Shown in pieces: positions 28,806-37,709 of a stretch of DNA of 64,000 nt (positions within the stretch are counted from its first letter, which is position 1; the number at the start of each line of letters is the position of its first letter). This DNA comes from Pseudotabrizicola alkalilacus. Its GTDB lineage: Bacteria > Pseudomonadota > Alphaproteobacteria > Rhodobacterales > Rhodobacteraceae. The notes under the pieces are model-generated. The model did no database searches, was not told the origin of the DNA, and was given only the letters and a program-made list of their open reading frames with translations. The translations under genes were made by a program, and so were the position numbers. The stretch lies in assembly GCF_003443995.1 (NCBI RefSeq), contig NZ_QWEY01000017.1, positions 1 through 64,000 of the forward strand, written 5' to 3'.

Positions 28806-28823
28806 GATGTCATCCTAAAGGGT

Positions 28824-29861
28824 TTACTTTACTTCTGACGACGGGCGCGGTGTTTCTGCCGTCTCGGCGGGCAACACCGGCAGCGTGACGGGGGGCAGTG
28901 TGCCGGTCAGACTGTCCAGAAACGCGACCAACTGCGCGGTTTCCTCTGGCGCGAGCTGCTCGCCCAGCTGGCTTTCAGCCATAACTTCGACCGCAACCGC
29001 CAGATCCCAGACCTTGCCGGAGTGGAAATAAGGCGCGGTCAGGGCGATGTTGCGCAGCGGTGAGGCACGGAACACATATTCGTCATCCACCGTTTCGGTG
29101 ACGGCAAAGCGGCCTTTGTCACCGGGGGGCAGGATCTCTGCGCCGGGCTTTTCGATCAGGCCAAACGGGTAGTAGCCATGGCCGCCGACGTTGACGCCGG
29201 AGTGGCACGAGGAACAGCCCTTGTCCATGAACAGGGTCAGACCAGCCTTGGCGTCTTCGCTCATCGCGTTGTCGTCGCCGTTCAGCCAGGCATCAAACGG
29301 CGCAGGCGTGATCAACGTGGCCTCGAAGGCTTCGATCGCCTTGGCCATGTTGTCAAAGTTCACCGGATCGGGCTCAGCCGGAAAGGCGGCCGTAAACCAG
29401 GCCACATATTGCGGCATGGATTTCAGCGTAACCTCGACCTGCTCGGGCGTATTTGCCATCTCGACCCCGGCCTGAATCGGGCCCTTTGCCTGTGCGGCAA
29501 GGTCATCTGCGCGACCGTCCCAGAACTGCGCCTCATTGAGAACCGCGTTCAACACGGTGGGCGAGTTGCGCGGCCCCTTTTGCCAGCCATGGCCAACGCT
29601 GGTTTCCATGTTGTCATCGCCGCCGGTCGCAAGGTTGTGACAGGACGCACAGGAAAACACCCCCGACGCCGAGAGGCGGGGATCAAAGAACAGCGCTTTG
29701 CCAAGCTCGATCTTTTCGGGCGTGACCGGGTTGTCCTTGACCGCCGGGATGGTCGAGGGGAGCGGCTTGAATTCCGCCGCCGCGCGATCGCGCAGCGCGT
29801 CTGCCATGACCGGCCCGGCAAGGGCCGAGGTCATCAAGGCAAGGATCAGGGTTCGTTTCAT
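28824..29861 (-). CDS. ccpA: di-haem cytochrome c peroxidase
   Basis: A 345-residue periplasmic protein with signal peptide residues 1-20 ending VMA. Two haem c motifs, CASCH at 71-75 and CSSCH at 216-220, plus ELGKALFFDPRLSASG and YFHSGKVWDLAVAVEVM, are diagnostic of the bacterial cytochrome c peroxidase/MauG family. It reduces hydrogen peroxide with electrons from small cytochromes. GGAG precedes the ATG at 29,861. Two Irr-type boxes lie 38-84 nt upstream of the start, so iron and haem control is likely. Confidence 0.93.
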   Translation of the reverse strand: MKRTLILALMTSALAGPVMADALRDRAAAEFKPLPSTIPAVKDNPVTPEKIELGKALFFDPRLSASGVFSCASCHNLATGGDDNMETSVGHGWQKGPRNSPTVLNAVLNEAQFWDGRADDLAAQAKGPIQAGVEMANTPEQVEVTLKSMPQYVAWFTAAFPAEPDPVNFDNMAKAIEAFEATLITPAPFDAWLNGDDNAMSEDAKAGLTLFMDKGCSSCHSGVNVGGHGYYPFGLIEKPGAEILPPGDKGRFAVTETVDDEYVFRASPLRNIALTAPYFHSGKVWDLAVAVEVMAESQLGEQLAPEETAQLVAFLDSLTGTLPPVTLPVLPAETAETPRPSSEVK

Positions 29862-29898
29862 GGCATATCTCCGTATGTCATAAGGTTGCTCCTGATTC

Positions 29899-29945
29899 TT
29901 TAGAACGATTCCAGACACGGGTCCGTGATCTGGATCAATTCTAAA
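29899..29945 (-). promoter_or_regulatory. tandem Irr-type iron control elements (ICE-like) upstream of ccpA
   Basis: TTTAGAACGATTCCAGA (29,899-29,915, plus strand) and TTTAGAATTGATCCAGA (29,945-29,929, minus strand) each resemble the ICE consensus TTTAGAATNATTCTAAA: one half is exact and the other is degenerate. Their centres are 30 bp apart, three helical turns. In Rhodobacter, Irr is reported to control ccpA, which fits this position. Confidence 0.6.
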
Positions 29946-30290
29946 TCAATCATGCAGATTGTGTATTTTGGGATAAATGAACGCTGTATCTGCGCGATAC
30001 CCCCAGAGCCCGGATCCGCGCGGTATCAGGCCAGACGGTCTGTATGGGTCAAAGGCGCGGGCCATGCGTATCTGCCCCGCCCCGCCCGAGGTCTGGTGGT
30101 GGAAAACGCGCCGGCAGGGTGTGGTCAAACGCCCCCGGCCACACGATTTTGCACAGTTTGCCATGGGTCAAAGCCACGGCCACAGGGGGTTTTTGTGACG
30201 CGCCCGGCGGTGTTCACCGCCGTCGCAATGCGGGACGCCGCGCGCCAGAGTGTTTATCCTGCTTCGGAGCGGGTCTGCCCCGCCCCTTGA
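29946..30290. other. intergenic region between ccpA and gcrA
   Basis: Reading frames here lack family features and ribosome sites, and I see no gene. The right part carries the hairpin at 30,205-30,222 beyond gcrA. The left part is the distal promoter region of ccpA. Confidence 0.5.
30205..30222 (-). terminator. hairpin downstream of gcrA
   Basis: CGGCGGTG pairs perfectly with CACCGCCG (tight loop), 69 nt beyond the gcrA stop. On the minus strand an A-rich rather than T-rich stretch follows, so intrinsic termination is uncertain. Confidence 0.4.
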
Positions 30291-30902
30291 TCAGCGGCGG
30301 CGGTCGCGCCGTGCGCTCATCGGCTGGAAGGCAACGCCGACATGTGCTTCGCAATAAGGTTTTCCGGGCAGGCTGGGCAGGCCGCAGAACCAGAAATCTT
30401 CGGTCGCCGGGTCGCCGATCGGCCATTTGCAGGTGCGCTCGGTCAGTTCCATCAGCGTCAGGCGCTTGGCGTGCTTTTCGACTTCACGCACAGAGGCCAG
30501 CGCCTCGGGGCTGATCTCGTTGGCCGAGGGCTGCGGTGGCAGCGGTTGACCGGCGGGAATGATCGCCTTGCGCACGGGCAGCGGGGTCACATTCGACGGG
30601 GCTGCAGGGGCCACAGCGGCGGGCCGCTCGGGCGCGGCCGGGCGTGGGGCTGCCGCGACCGGCTCAGGGCGCGGCTCCGGCGCGCGTGGCGTTACAGGTT
30701 CTGGCTTGGCGGCCACAACGGGGGCTTCGTCCTCCGGCTCATCCTTGCCGCCGCCGACACGGTTCGACAGGCCCAGACGGTGAACCTTGCCGATCACCGC
30801 ATTGCGCGTGACACCGCCCAGTTCCTTAGCGATCTGGCTGGCCGACTGGCCTTCGGCCCACATCTTCTTGAGCGTTTCAACCCGCTCATCCGTCCAGGAC
30901 AT
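30291..30902 (-). CDS. gcrA: cell-cycle regulator GcrA
   Basis: The 203-residue product begins MSWTDERVETLKKMWAEGQSASQIAKELGGVTRNAVIGKVHRLGL, the invariant GcrA N-terminal helix-turn-helix. A Pro/Ala linker (residues 55-125) follows. The C-terminal domain (RTCKWPIGDP-FWFCGLP-YCEAH) has conserved cysteines and histidine. GcrA binds sigma-70-RNA polymerase and stimulates promoters with GANTC sites methylated by CcrM. GGAG precedes the start at 30,902. A GANTC site (31,003-31,007) lies about 100 nt upstream. Confidence 0.96.
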   Translation of the reverse strand: MSWTDERVETLKKMWAEGQSASQIAKELGGVTRNAVIGKVHRLGLSNRVGGGKDEPEDEAPVVAAKPEPVTPRAPEPRPEPVAAAPRPAAPERPAAVAPAAPSNVTPLPVRKAIIPAGQPLPPQPSANEISPEALASVREVEKHAKRLTLMELTERTCKWPIGDPATEDFWFCGLPSLPGKPYCEAHVGVAFQPMSARRDRRR

Positions 30903-31282
30903 GGTGATCTCCGCTATTGGGCTGTAAGGACTTTCGCCGCGCATTCTAACCGCGACGGCACGGGATACAAGCACGCAGGCCGAAGATCAAGCGCCGCCCG
31001 CCGACTCAATGCCCCACATTGCCGTTTACACCCACATTTCCGTTTACAGACCGGCACTCTTCGCCTATGGCAGCAGCATGACCCAACGGTACGCCCTTAT
31101 CCGACGTCCCCGACGCTTCTGAGCGACAGGTTACGCATGGTCCGGCGCACAGGGCCATCCCCAGACATCGACAGCCCCGCATTGACACTCCCCGCGGGCA
31201 CCCGTTACGCCTTGGCTTTCTCCTGTGTGCAAGCAGGGACAGTCCGTGCGCCGGTCCCGCCAGCTTCCGAAAGGCATGTGCC
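30903..31282. promoter_or_regulatory. divergent promoter region of gcrA and argD
   Basis: This 380-nt stretch has no gene. It holds a GANTC methylation site (GACTC, 31,003-31,007) and a 16-bp direct repeat CACATTNCCGTTTACA at 31,015-31,030 and 31,033-31,048, an 18-bp period. The repeat may bind a regulator of one of the flanking genes. Confidence 0.5.
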
Positions 31283-32461
31283 ATGATTTCCGCCGTTCTG
31301 CCCACCTATAACCGCGCCCCCCTCGCCTTTGTGTCGGGCAAAGGCAGCTGGCTCACCTCCGAGGATGGCAGCCGATATCTCGATCTGGGGGCCGGCATCG
31401 CTGTCAATGCTCTGGGCCATGCGCATCCGACGCTGGTCGAAACCCTGACGGCGCAGGCGCAAAAGCTGTGGCATGTGTCCAACATCTACCGCATCCCTGA
31501 ACAGGAGCAGCTGGCCGAGATGCTGGTGGACCTGACCTTTGCCGACACGGTGTTCTTTACCAACTCCGGCACCGAGGCGGCCGAGCTGGCCATCAAGATG
31601 GCGCGCAAGCACCATCATGACGCGGGGCACCCCGAGCGCACGCAGATCATCGCCTTTGAAGGCGCTTTTCATGGCCGCTCTACCGGCGCGATTGCGGCGG
31701 CAGGGTCGGAAAAGATGGTCAAGGGCTACGGCCCGCTGATGCCGGGCTTTACCCAGCTGAAGTGGGGCGATCACGATGCCATCCGCGTGGCGATCACCGA
31801 CCAGACCTGCGCCGTGATCATCGAGCCGATCCAAGGTGAGGGCGGCATCCGTGTGGTGCCCGATCAATGCCTGAAGGGGTTGCGTGATCTGTGCGACAGC
31901 ACCGGGACGCTGCTGATCTTTGACGAGGTGCAATGTGGCATGGGCCGCACCGGCAAACTCTTTGCCCATGAATGGGCCGGGGTCACGCCCGATATCATGA
32001 TGGTCGCCAAAGGCATCGGCGGCGGCTTTCCGCTGGGCGCGGTGCTGGCCACCGAAGCTGCCGCGTCCGGCATGGTCGCGGGCACGCATGGCTCCACCTA
32101 TGGCGGCAACCCGCTGGGTTGCGCCATCGGGGCTGCGGTCACCGGAATTGTCTCCGAGCCCGCGTTCCTGGATGCGGTCAGCCAGAAAGCCGCGCAGTTC
32201 CGGCAAGGGCTCGAAGGTCTGGTTGCCAGCCATCCGAAGGTGTTCGCGGCGGTGCGTGGTCAGGGCCTGATCCTTGGCCTGAAATGCGTGGTGCCCAATA
32301 CCGATGTGGTCAAGGCCGGCTACGACCGCCATATCCTGACCGTCGCCGCCGCCGACAATGTGCTGCGCCTGCTGCCTGCCCTCAACATTCCCGAGGCGGA
32401 CATCGCCGAGGCGCTCTCCCGCCTCGACGCAACCGCCACCGGTCTGGAAGCTGCTCTCTGA
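31283..32461 (+). CDS. argD: acetylornithine aminotransferase
   Basis: A 392-residue class III PLP aminotransferase. It has YLDLGAGIAVNALGHAHP near the N-terminus and the NSGTEAAELAIKMAR phosphate-binding segment. LIFDEVQCGMGRTG and the PLP lysine K243 in AKGIGGGFPLGA complete the site. It converts N-acetylglutamate semialdehyde to N-acetylornithine in arginine synthesis and may act in lysine synthesis too. It lies 83 nt upstream of argF, an arrangement common in alphaproteobacteria. The start is the ATG after a modest upstream site. Confidence 0.93.
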   Translation: MISAVLPTYNRAPLAFVSGKGSWLTSEDGSRYLDLGAGIAVNALGHAHPTLVETLTAQAQKLWHVSNIYRIPEQEQLAEMLVDLTFADTVFFTNSGTEAAELAIKMARKHHHDAGHPERTQIIAFEGAFHGRSTGAIAAAGSEKMVKGYGPLMPGFTQLKWGDHDAIRVAITDQTCAVIIEPIQGEGGIRVVPDQCLKGLRDLCDSTGTLLIFDEVQCGMGRTGKLFAHEWAGVTPDIMMVAKGIGGGFPLGAVLATEAAASGMVAGTHGSTYGGNPLGCAIGAAVTGIVSEPAFLDAVSQKAAQFRQGLEGLVASHPKVFAAVRGQGLILGLKCVVPNTDVVKAGYDRHILTVAAADNVLRLLPALNIPEADIAEALSRLDATATGLEAAL

Positions 32462-32495
32462 TCCGCTTGCACCTTTGATAAATACTCTCGGGGGT

Positions 32496-32516
32496 CCGGG
32501 GGCAGACAGCCCCCGG
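32496..32516 (+). terminator. strong hairpin between argD and argF
   Basis: CCGGGGGC pairs with GCCCCCGG around a 5-nt loop. It sits in the 83-nt gap between argD and argF without a T-run, preceded by AATACTCTCGGGGG, which resembles half of the dispersed element. It could modulate read-through or stabilise a processed argD end. Confidence 0.45.
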
Positions 32517-32544
32517 CGCTTGCCGCCAAAGAAAACGAAATGAC

Positions 32545-33471
32545 ATGAAACACTTCCTCGATATCCACACCACTGACGCCGCCGATCTCAGAAGCATGAT
32601 CGACTCGGGCCTTGCGATGAAATCCGCCCGGCTGGGCCGCCCGCGTGGCGCGCCTGATGATGACCAGCCGCTGGCCGGTCACATGGTCGCGCTGATCTTC
32701 GAGAAGCCCTCCACCCGGACCCGCGTGTCCTTTGACGTCGGCGTGCGTCAGATGGGCGGTCAGACCATGGTGCTGTCCGGCAAGGAAATGCAGCTGGGCC
32801 ATGGCGAGACCATCGCCGACACCGCCCGGGTGCTGTCGCGCTATGTCGATCTGATCATGATCCGCACCTTTGAAGAGGCGACGCTGCAGGAGATGGCCGA
32901 ACACGCCACCGTGCCGGTGATCAACGGTCTGACCAATCGCACCCACCCGTGCCAGATCATGGCCGATGTGATGACCTATGAAGAGCATCGCGGCCCGATT
33001 GCGGGCAAAAAGGTAGTCTGGGCCGGGGATGGCAACAATGTCTGTGCGTCGTTCCTGCATGCCGCCGGGCAGTTCGGCTTTGATTTCACCTTCACCGGGC
33101 CAGAGACGCTGGACCCCGAGCAGAAATTTGTCCAGTTCGCCCGCGCCAAAGGGTCGGATGTGCTGATCGAGCGGGATCCGCATACCGCTGTCATCGGGGC
33201 CGATCTGGTGGTCACCGATACCTGGGTCAGCATGCACGACCCCGAGTCGGCGAAAGAGCGTCGCCACAACCAGCTGCGGGGCTATCAGGTGAATGAGACG
33301 CTGATGGCCGGGGCCAAGCCCGACGCGCTGTTCATGCATTGCCTGCCTGCGCATCGCAATGACGAGGCGACCAGCGCTGTAATGGATGGCCCGCATTCGG
33401 TGATCTTTGACGAGGCGGAAAACCGGCTGCACGCACAAAAGGCGATCATGCGCTGGTGTCTGGGCAAGTAA
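32545..33471 (+). CDS. argF: ornithine carbamoyltransferase
   Basis: The 308-residue enzyme shows the carbamoyl phosphate motif STRTR at residues 56-60, HPCQ at 134-137 and the ornithine-binding HCLPAHR at 265-271. It condenses ornithine and carbamoyl phosphate to citrulline. Length and start are standard. It is probably cotranscribed with argD, subject to the hairpin between them. Confidence 0.96.
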   Translation: MKHFLDIHTTDAADLRSMIDSGLAMKSARLGRPRGAPDDDQPLAGHMVALIFEKPSTRTRVSFDVGVRQMGGQTMVLSGKEMQLGHGETIADTARVLSRYVDLIMIRTFEEATLQEMAEHATVPVINGLTNRTHPCQIMADVMTYEEHRGPIAGKKVVWAGDGNNVCASFLHAAGQFGFDFTFTGPETLDPEQKFVQFARAKGSDVLIERDPHTAVIGADLVVTDTWVSMHDPESAKERRHNQLRGYQVNETLMAGAKPDALFMHCLPAHRNDEATSAVMDGPHSVIFDEAENRLHAQKAIMRWCLGK

Positions 33472-33488
33472 GCGGCTTTTGCAGGTGA

Positions 33489-33506
33489 GGCGGGGTGAAC
33501 CCCGCC
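33489..33506. terminator. GGCGGGG-TGAA-CCCCGCC hairpin between convergent genes
   Basis: A perfect 7-bp stem with a 4-nt loop, followed by CTACC, sits between argF and the hemerythrin-like gene and can serve both strands. I recall the same string, GTAGGGCGGGGTTCACCCC, as a recurrent intergenic element in Rhodobacterales. Confidence 0.55.
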
Positions 33507-33534
33507 CTACCGATGGTGCACAGGTGCGCTTGCG

Positions 33535-34080
33535 TCAGCCCATCTGGTGTTTCAGGATGACAGGGATGATCAGATCCTCCTCATCCTCCAGATGCCTGAT
33601 CAGCTGACGCTCGAACGGGGCAAGGCTGGCGTGAAACGCCAGTGCCGCCTCGCGCGGGTCTTGCGCCTGCAACGCATCGTTGGCCGAGCCGACAAAACCA
33701 TCGAGCAAGGCGTCCAGCGCGTGATGGTCGCGGTCCAGCAGCTCGAACCCGCGCGCAAGGCGTGGCTCCAGTTCCAGCATCGCCGGGAAATAGCTGGCAT
33801 CTTCGACCTGATGATGGCCGATCAGTCCCTGCACCAGCTGCTCACCGCCGCGCAGCAGGCGGCCTTGCCAGCGTTGCGGGTCGATCCGGCCACCGCTCAT
33901 ATGCTCGGCGTCCAGCCGCAGGCCCGACATCAGGTCGCGAAACCCGAGATGACGGTCGAGCCAGAACGCAGACAGCCCTTCGAACCCAGGCACATCTGAC
34001 CAGCCCGCGCGGGGCCAGTCGGCCAGCAGGGTGACAAGATCGGGAGGCAGGCGGTCGCGGTCTGAGAGATCATCGGTCAT
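33535..34080 (-). CDS. hemerythrin-like (HHE) domain protein
   Basis: A 181-residue cytoplasmic four-helix protein. Candidate di-iron ligands are HHQVEDASYFP, LDRDHHALD and HLEDEEDLIIP, matching the H-HxxxE-HxxxH pattern of HHE domains. Such proteins bind oxygen or nitric oxide or help repair iron-sulfur centres. The DHHALDALLDGFV spacing is typical. The start at 34,080 is favoured; a GTG 9 nt upstream is possible. It is divergent from the DUF1993 gene. Confidence 0.75.
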   Translation of the reverse strand: MTDDLSDRDRLPPDLVTLLADWPRAGWSDVPGFEGLSAFWLDRHLGFRDLMSGLRLDAEHMSGGRIDPQRWQGRLLRGGEQLVQGLIGHHQVEDASYFPAMLELEPRLARGFELLDRDHHALDALLDGFVGSANDALQAQDPREAALAFHASLAPFERQLIRHLEDEEDLIIPVILKHQMG

Positions 34081-34175
34081 CTGTCCCACATATCCGATCC
34101 GGTCGCGGCTTCAACCACCCTTGACGCATCACCGCCTTGCGCCGATCACTTGGGCAAGCACAAAAGGACACGCCC

Positions 34176-34667
34176 ATGCATCACCGCTCGATTGCCGTTT
34201 ATGACCGCTTCCTGGCCAATCTGTCGCGCATCCTGACCAAGGCCGAGGCGCATTGCACCGAACATGCCATCAAGCCCGAGGCGATGCTGACCTTCCGGCT
34301 GTTCCCTGACATGTTCCCCTTTGTCCGTCAGGTGCAGCTGGCCTGTGATTTTGCCGCCCGCGCCGCCGCCCGTCTGGCGGGGGAGGAGCCGAAAAGCTTT
34401 CCCGACACCGAGACCAGCTTTGCCGAGCTTCAGGCCCGGATCGAGACGGCGCGCGGCTACATGGCCGGGTTTGATGCCGCTCGCTATGACGGGGCGGAAA
34501 TCCGCAAGATTACGCTGAAAATGCGCGGTCAGGACGTGACGATGACGGGGGAGAATTTCCTGAACCTCTATTCCTTGCCGCAGTTCCACTTTCACCTGAC
34601 CACCGCCTATAACATCCTGCGTCACAACGGGGTGGCCTTGGGCAAGGGCGACTACATGGGCGGCTGA
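34176..34667 (+). CDS. DUF1993 family protein
   Basis: A 163-residue protein beginning MHHRSIAVYDRFLANLSRIL, with an AAAAGGA ribosome site. The segments LFPDMFPFVRQVQLACDFA, FPDTETSFAELQARI and FHLTTAYNILRHNGVALGKGDYMG match DUF1993 as I know it. The fold is a DinB-like four-helix bundle of unknown activity. It has no close operon partner and is convergent with the MFS gene, 4 nt apart. Confidence 0.82.
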   Translation: MHHRSIAVYDRFLANLSRILTKAEAHCTEHAIKPEAMLTFRLFPDMFPFVRQVQLACDFAARAAARLAGEEPKSFPDTETSFAELQARIETARGYMAGFDAARYDGAEIRKITLKMRGQDVTMTGENFLNLYSLPQFHFHLTTAYNILRHNGVALGKGDYMGG

Positions 34668-34671
34668 CCGG

Positions 34672-35868
34672 TCATTCCGCCGGGCGTGGGGAGGTGAGTG
34701 GCACCGCCTGCACCTCATCCGCGCCTGCGGTACGGCCCGCCAGCAGGGCCACCACGATCAGCAGAAGCGACAGCACGGCATAGGTGACGCGGAAGCCGAT
34801 CGCTTCGGCGACAAAGCCGATGCTGGCCGGGGCCACCAGAATGCCGGCATAGCCCACCATGGTCACCGCCGCGATTGCGTTGCCCGAGGCAACACCGGGA
34901 TAGTTCCCGGCGGCTGAAAACATGATCGGCACCATATTGGCGACGCCAAGGCCGGTGATGAAAAAGGCGGCTATGGCCAGCGTATCATTGGGCGCAACCG
35001 CTGCCAGCATCATGCCCGCCGCTGCCAGCAGACCAGACACGCGCAAGGTGACCACCGCGCCAAAGCGGTTGCGCACGGAATCCCCCGCAAAGCGCATCAT
35101 CGCCATTGCGCCCGCAAAGAAGGCAAAGCCAAGGCCCGAGCGAAATACATCGGACCCCATGTCTTTTTGCAGGTACAGTGCCGCCCAGTCCAGCACCGCG
35201 CCTTCGGGCACCATCGAAAACAGCGCCAGCGCGCCCAGCAGCCACAGCCCCAGATCGCGGGGCAGCAGCACGGTTTTCTCGCCCGGCATGGGAGAGATCA
35301 CCGGGGCAGGGGCCTCGCCGCGCAGAAAGGGCATCACCGCCAGCACCAGCGCCGCCGTTCCCAGCGCCACCAGTACGGCCTGCACCTCTGCCCCCCAATG
35401 CGAGATGATCCAGGCCCCGGCAAAACCGCCGACAAAGCCGCCAAGGCTCCAGAACCCGTGGCTGGAGGACATGATGGCCCGGCCCAGACGTCGCTCGACC
35501 TCGACGGCATTGGCGTTCATCGCCACATCCATGCAGCCGATCAGAGCACCAAGGATGGCCATGGCAGGCACCAGAAGCGCAAGGGATGGTGCGAACACCA
35601 CAATGGGAAGGGCGATTGACGAGGACAGTGCAAAGGCGCGCAGCACCGTCACCGAGCCAAAGCGCGCAATCAGATGGCCGGTGAACAGCATGGCCCCCAC
35701 GGCGCCGAGGCCGAGCACCAGAATCAGGATGCCAAGGGTGAATTCCGTGATCTGATGGCGCGGCAGCAGCAGCGGGATCTGCGGAGCCCAGGCACCCATG
35801 ACAAAGCCTGCAGCGGCGAACATCGCGGCCACCGCCCAGCGGGCGCGTCTTGCCTCTGTCATGGTCAT
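34672..35868 (-). CDS. major facilitator superfamily transporter
   Basis: A 398-residue protein with about twelve membrane segments in two halves. It has a GxLxxRFG-type loop after segment 2 (HLIARFGSVTVLRA) and SSSHGFWSLGGFVGG after segment 4. The overall plan resembles the YbjJ-like group, related to sugar and fucose permeases. Substrate unknown. GGGAG lies 7 nt before the ATG at 35,868. It stands alone. Confidence 0.85.
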   Translation of the reverse strand: MTMTEARRARWAVAAMFAAAGFVMGAWAPQIPLLLPRHQITEFTLGILILVLGLGAVGAMLFTGHLIARFGSVTVLRAFALSSSIALPIVVFAPSLALLVPAMAILGALIGCMDVAMNANAVEVERRLGRAIMSSSHGFWSLGGFVGGFAGAWIISHWGAEVQAVLVALGTAALVLAVMPFLRGEAPAPVISPMPGEKTVLLPRDLGLWLLGALALFSMVPEGAVLDWAALYLQKDMGSDVFRSGLGFAFFAGAMAMMRFAGDSVRNRFGAVVTLRVSGLLAAAGMMLAAVAPNDTLAIAAFFITGLGVANMVPIMFSAAGNYPGVASGNAIAAVTMVGYAGILVAPASIGFVAEAIGFRVTYAVLSLLLIVVALLAGRTAGADEVQAVPLTSPRPAE

Positions 35869-35985
35869 TTCCAATCTCCCTTTTGTGCGCCCTTGCGTAG
35901 ACCGGGCGCGGGGAGGGGAAAACCCCCCTTGGCTTCACAGATTATGTCAGCGCTAACGAGGGTGCGGCGCGCGCAAGCCGCGCCC

Positions 35986-36023
35986 AAAAGAAAACGGCGA
36001 ACCGGGGGAGGACCGGTTCGCCG
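35986..36023 (-). terminator. Rho-independent terminator of the DUF1127 gene
   Basis: An 11-bp perfect stem (CGGCGAACCGG / CCGGTTCGCCG) with a 7-nt loop. On the minus strand it is followed by TTTTCTTTT. It lies 90 nt beyond the DUF1127 stop, in the right orientation for that gene. Confidence 0.85.
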
Positions 36024-36112
36024 CAAAACCTGTTGGCGCAGGGAGGAGGAGAGCGCCTTCAGGAGGCTGGTGTCAGATCGTAACCCATTGACGGATCACG
36101 GTTTCTGACGGA

Positions 36113-36328
36113 TTATTTGCCGTAGGCGGCTTCGTGCGCAATATCTTCGATCGACACGCGGGCCACGTTGATGTCGGCCAGATCGCGGTCGGACATTGCC
36201 GACAGTTCATTCAGGGTTTGCAGATAGACCGCACGACGTTCGCGGGCCACATTCCACTTGGCCAGAACATCGCCCATCCATCCACCGACCTGAAAGCCAG
36301 CAACCGTTTGCGTGTTCGTGTAAGCCAT
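36113..36328 (-). CDS. DUF1127 small protein
   Basis: A 71-residue protein beginning MAYTNTQTV with a GAGGA site upstream. The C-terminal half (WNVARERRAVYLQTLNELSAMSDRDLADINVARVSIEDIAHEAAYGK) has the conserved helix-turn-helix-like DUF1127 motif with LSDRDLxDIGxxR. In Rhodobacter and Agrobacterium, small DUF1127 proteins bind RNA or affect phosphate and small-RNA metabolism. A strong terminator follows. The 240 nt upstream hold no gene and should contain its promoter. Confidence 0.88.
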   Translation of the reverse strand: MAYTNTQTVAGFQVGGWMGDVLAKWNVARERRAVYLQTLNELSAMSDRDLADINVARVSIEDIAHEAAYGK

Positions 36329-36570
36329 GATCGTATCCTCTTCATCATCTTCGGATTGGTCAGAGCGGCCCATCCGCCCTTTCCGTTGAGTGTAAGATGG
36401 GGCATATGCTGCAGTTGCACAATCCACCGAATGACCAAAGCCGATATGCGTAGGCTGCATGGCTTGGACTGCTTGTTGTGGCGCGATGTTCATGCTTTTG
36501 CCATATTCATGCCATAATTGGCCGTTCCCTCCGCGTGGCCCCCGCATTTGCGCCGTATCCGGTCGCGGTG

Positions 36571-37560
36571 TCAGCCCCGGCCCAGCAGGGTCAGCATCTG
36601 TATCGCCGCAGCCTCGGGTGACACCTCACCCGCCTCAACCCGCGCACCCAATGCTGCCATCGACCCCTTGGCCGGTTCGCGGTCCAGCACCGACAGCAGG
36701 CCCTGCCGCACCTCTTCGCCGAACCAGTGCCGGGCCTGATGGGCGCGGCGTCTGTCCCAATGGCCCTGCGCGCGCCGCCAGTCGGCCAGTGCCTGCATGT
36801 CGGCCCATGCCTCGGCCAGCCCGTCATTTTCCACCGCCGAGACGCAGACCGCCTTGGGAAAGCCCTCGGGGTCTTGCGGGCGTCGGCGCAAAAGGTGCAA
36901 CGCGCCGGCATAATCGGCACGGGTGCGCATGGCGGCTGGTTTCAGATCGCCATCCACCTTGTTGACCAGAATCATGTCGGCCATTTCCATGATGCCGCGT
37001 TTCACGCCCTGCAACTCGTCGCCCCCCGCAGGGGCAAGGAGGAGGATGAACAGATCGCAGATCTCGGCCACCACGGTCTCCGACTGGCCCACGCCCACGG
37101 TTTCCACCAGCACGACATCGAAGCCCGCCGCCTCGCACAGCGCCACGGCTTCGCGCGTGCGCCGCGCCACGCCGCCCATCTGCGCCTGACTGGGCGAGGG
37201 GCGGATGAACGCCGCAGGCTCGCGGCTCAGACGTTCCATCCGGGTCTTGTCGCCAAGGATCGAGCCGCCCGACCGGGCCGAGGACGGGTCCACGGCAAGA
37301 ACAGCCACCCGCAGGCCCTGTGCCACCAGCATCATGCCGAACGCCTCGATAAAGGTGGATTTGCCTACCCCCGGCGTGCCGGACAGCCCGATGCGCAGCG
37401 CCTGCCGCCCCGCCGCGCGGGCGTTTGCGACCAGCTCCACCGCCTCCAGCCGGTGATCTGCGCGCGCGCTTTCAACACGGGTGATCGCCCGAGCCAAGGC
37501 TCTGCGGTCCCCGGCGATCACGGCTTTGGCCAGTTCGGTCATCTGCATTGCCATGTCCAT
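36571..37560 (-). CDS. meaB: methylmalonyl-CoA mutase-associated GTPase
   Basis: A 329-residue G3E-family P-loop GTPase. Walker A GTPGVGKST lies at residues 61-69. AVDPSSARSGGSILGDKTRM and VLVETVGVGQSE are MeaB/ArgK signatures, and VNKVDGD is the base-recognition motif. It loads and protects the B12 cofactor of methylmalonyl-CoA mutase or the related ethylmalonyl-CoA pathway mutase. The mutase gene is not in the window. The ribosome site is weak; ATGs 6 and 12 nt further in are alternatives. Confidence 0.94.
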   Translation of the reverse strand: MDMAMQMTELAKAVIAGDRRALARAITRVESARADHRLEAVELVANARAAGRQALRIGLSGTPGVGKSTFIEAFGMMLVAQGLRVAVLAVDPSSARSGGSILGDKTRMERLSREPAAFIRPSPSQAQMGGVARRTREAVALCEAAGFDVVLVETVGVGQSETVVAEICDLFILLLAPAGGDELQGVKRGIMEMADMILVNKVDGDLKPAAMRTRADYAGALHLLRRRPQDPEGFPKAVCVSAVENDGLAEAWADMQALADWRRAQGHWDRRRAHQARHWFGEEVRQGLLSVLDREPAKGSMAALGARVEAGEVSPEAAAIQMLTLLGRG

Positions 37561-37709
37561 CTGTCACAACTGGTTGATATTGGTGTGCCATCCGGCACTT
37601 TCCCGCCGGTTGGTGATCAACTGGCCCTACTTTTGTTCTTTCATGCCCTATAGTTTGCCGTGATGCCAGTCTGAGCCGTCGGTTCGGCCAATCCCCCAAG
37701 GAGCCTTTG

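Noticed and set aside
29925-30290. Several short plus-strand frames between ccpA and gcrA
   Set aside because: No ribosome site or domain signal; the region fits promoter and terminator sequence.
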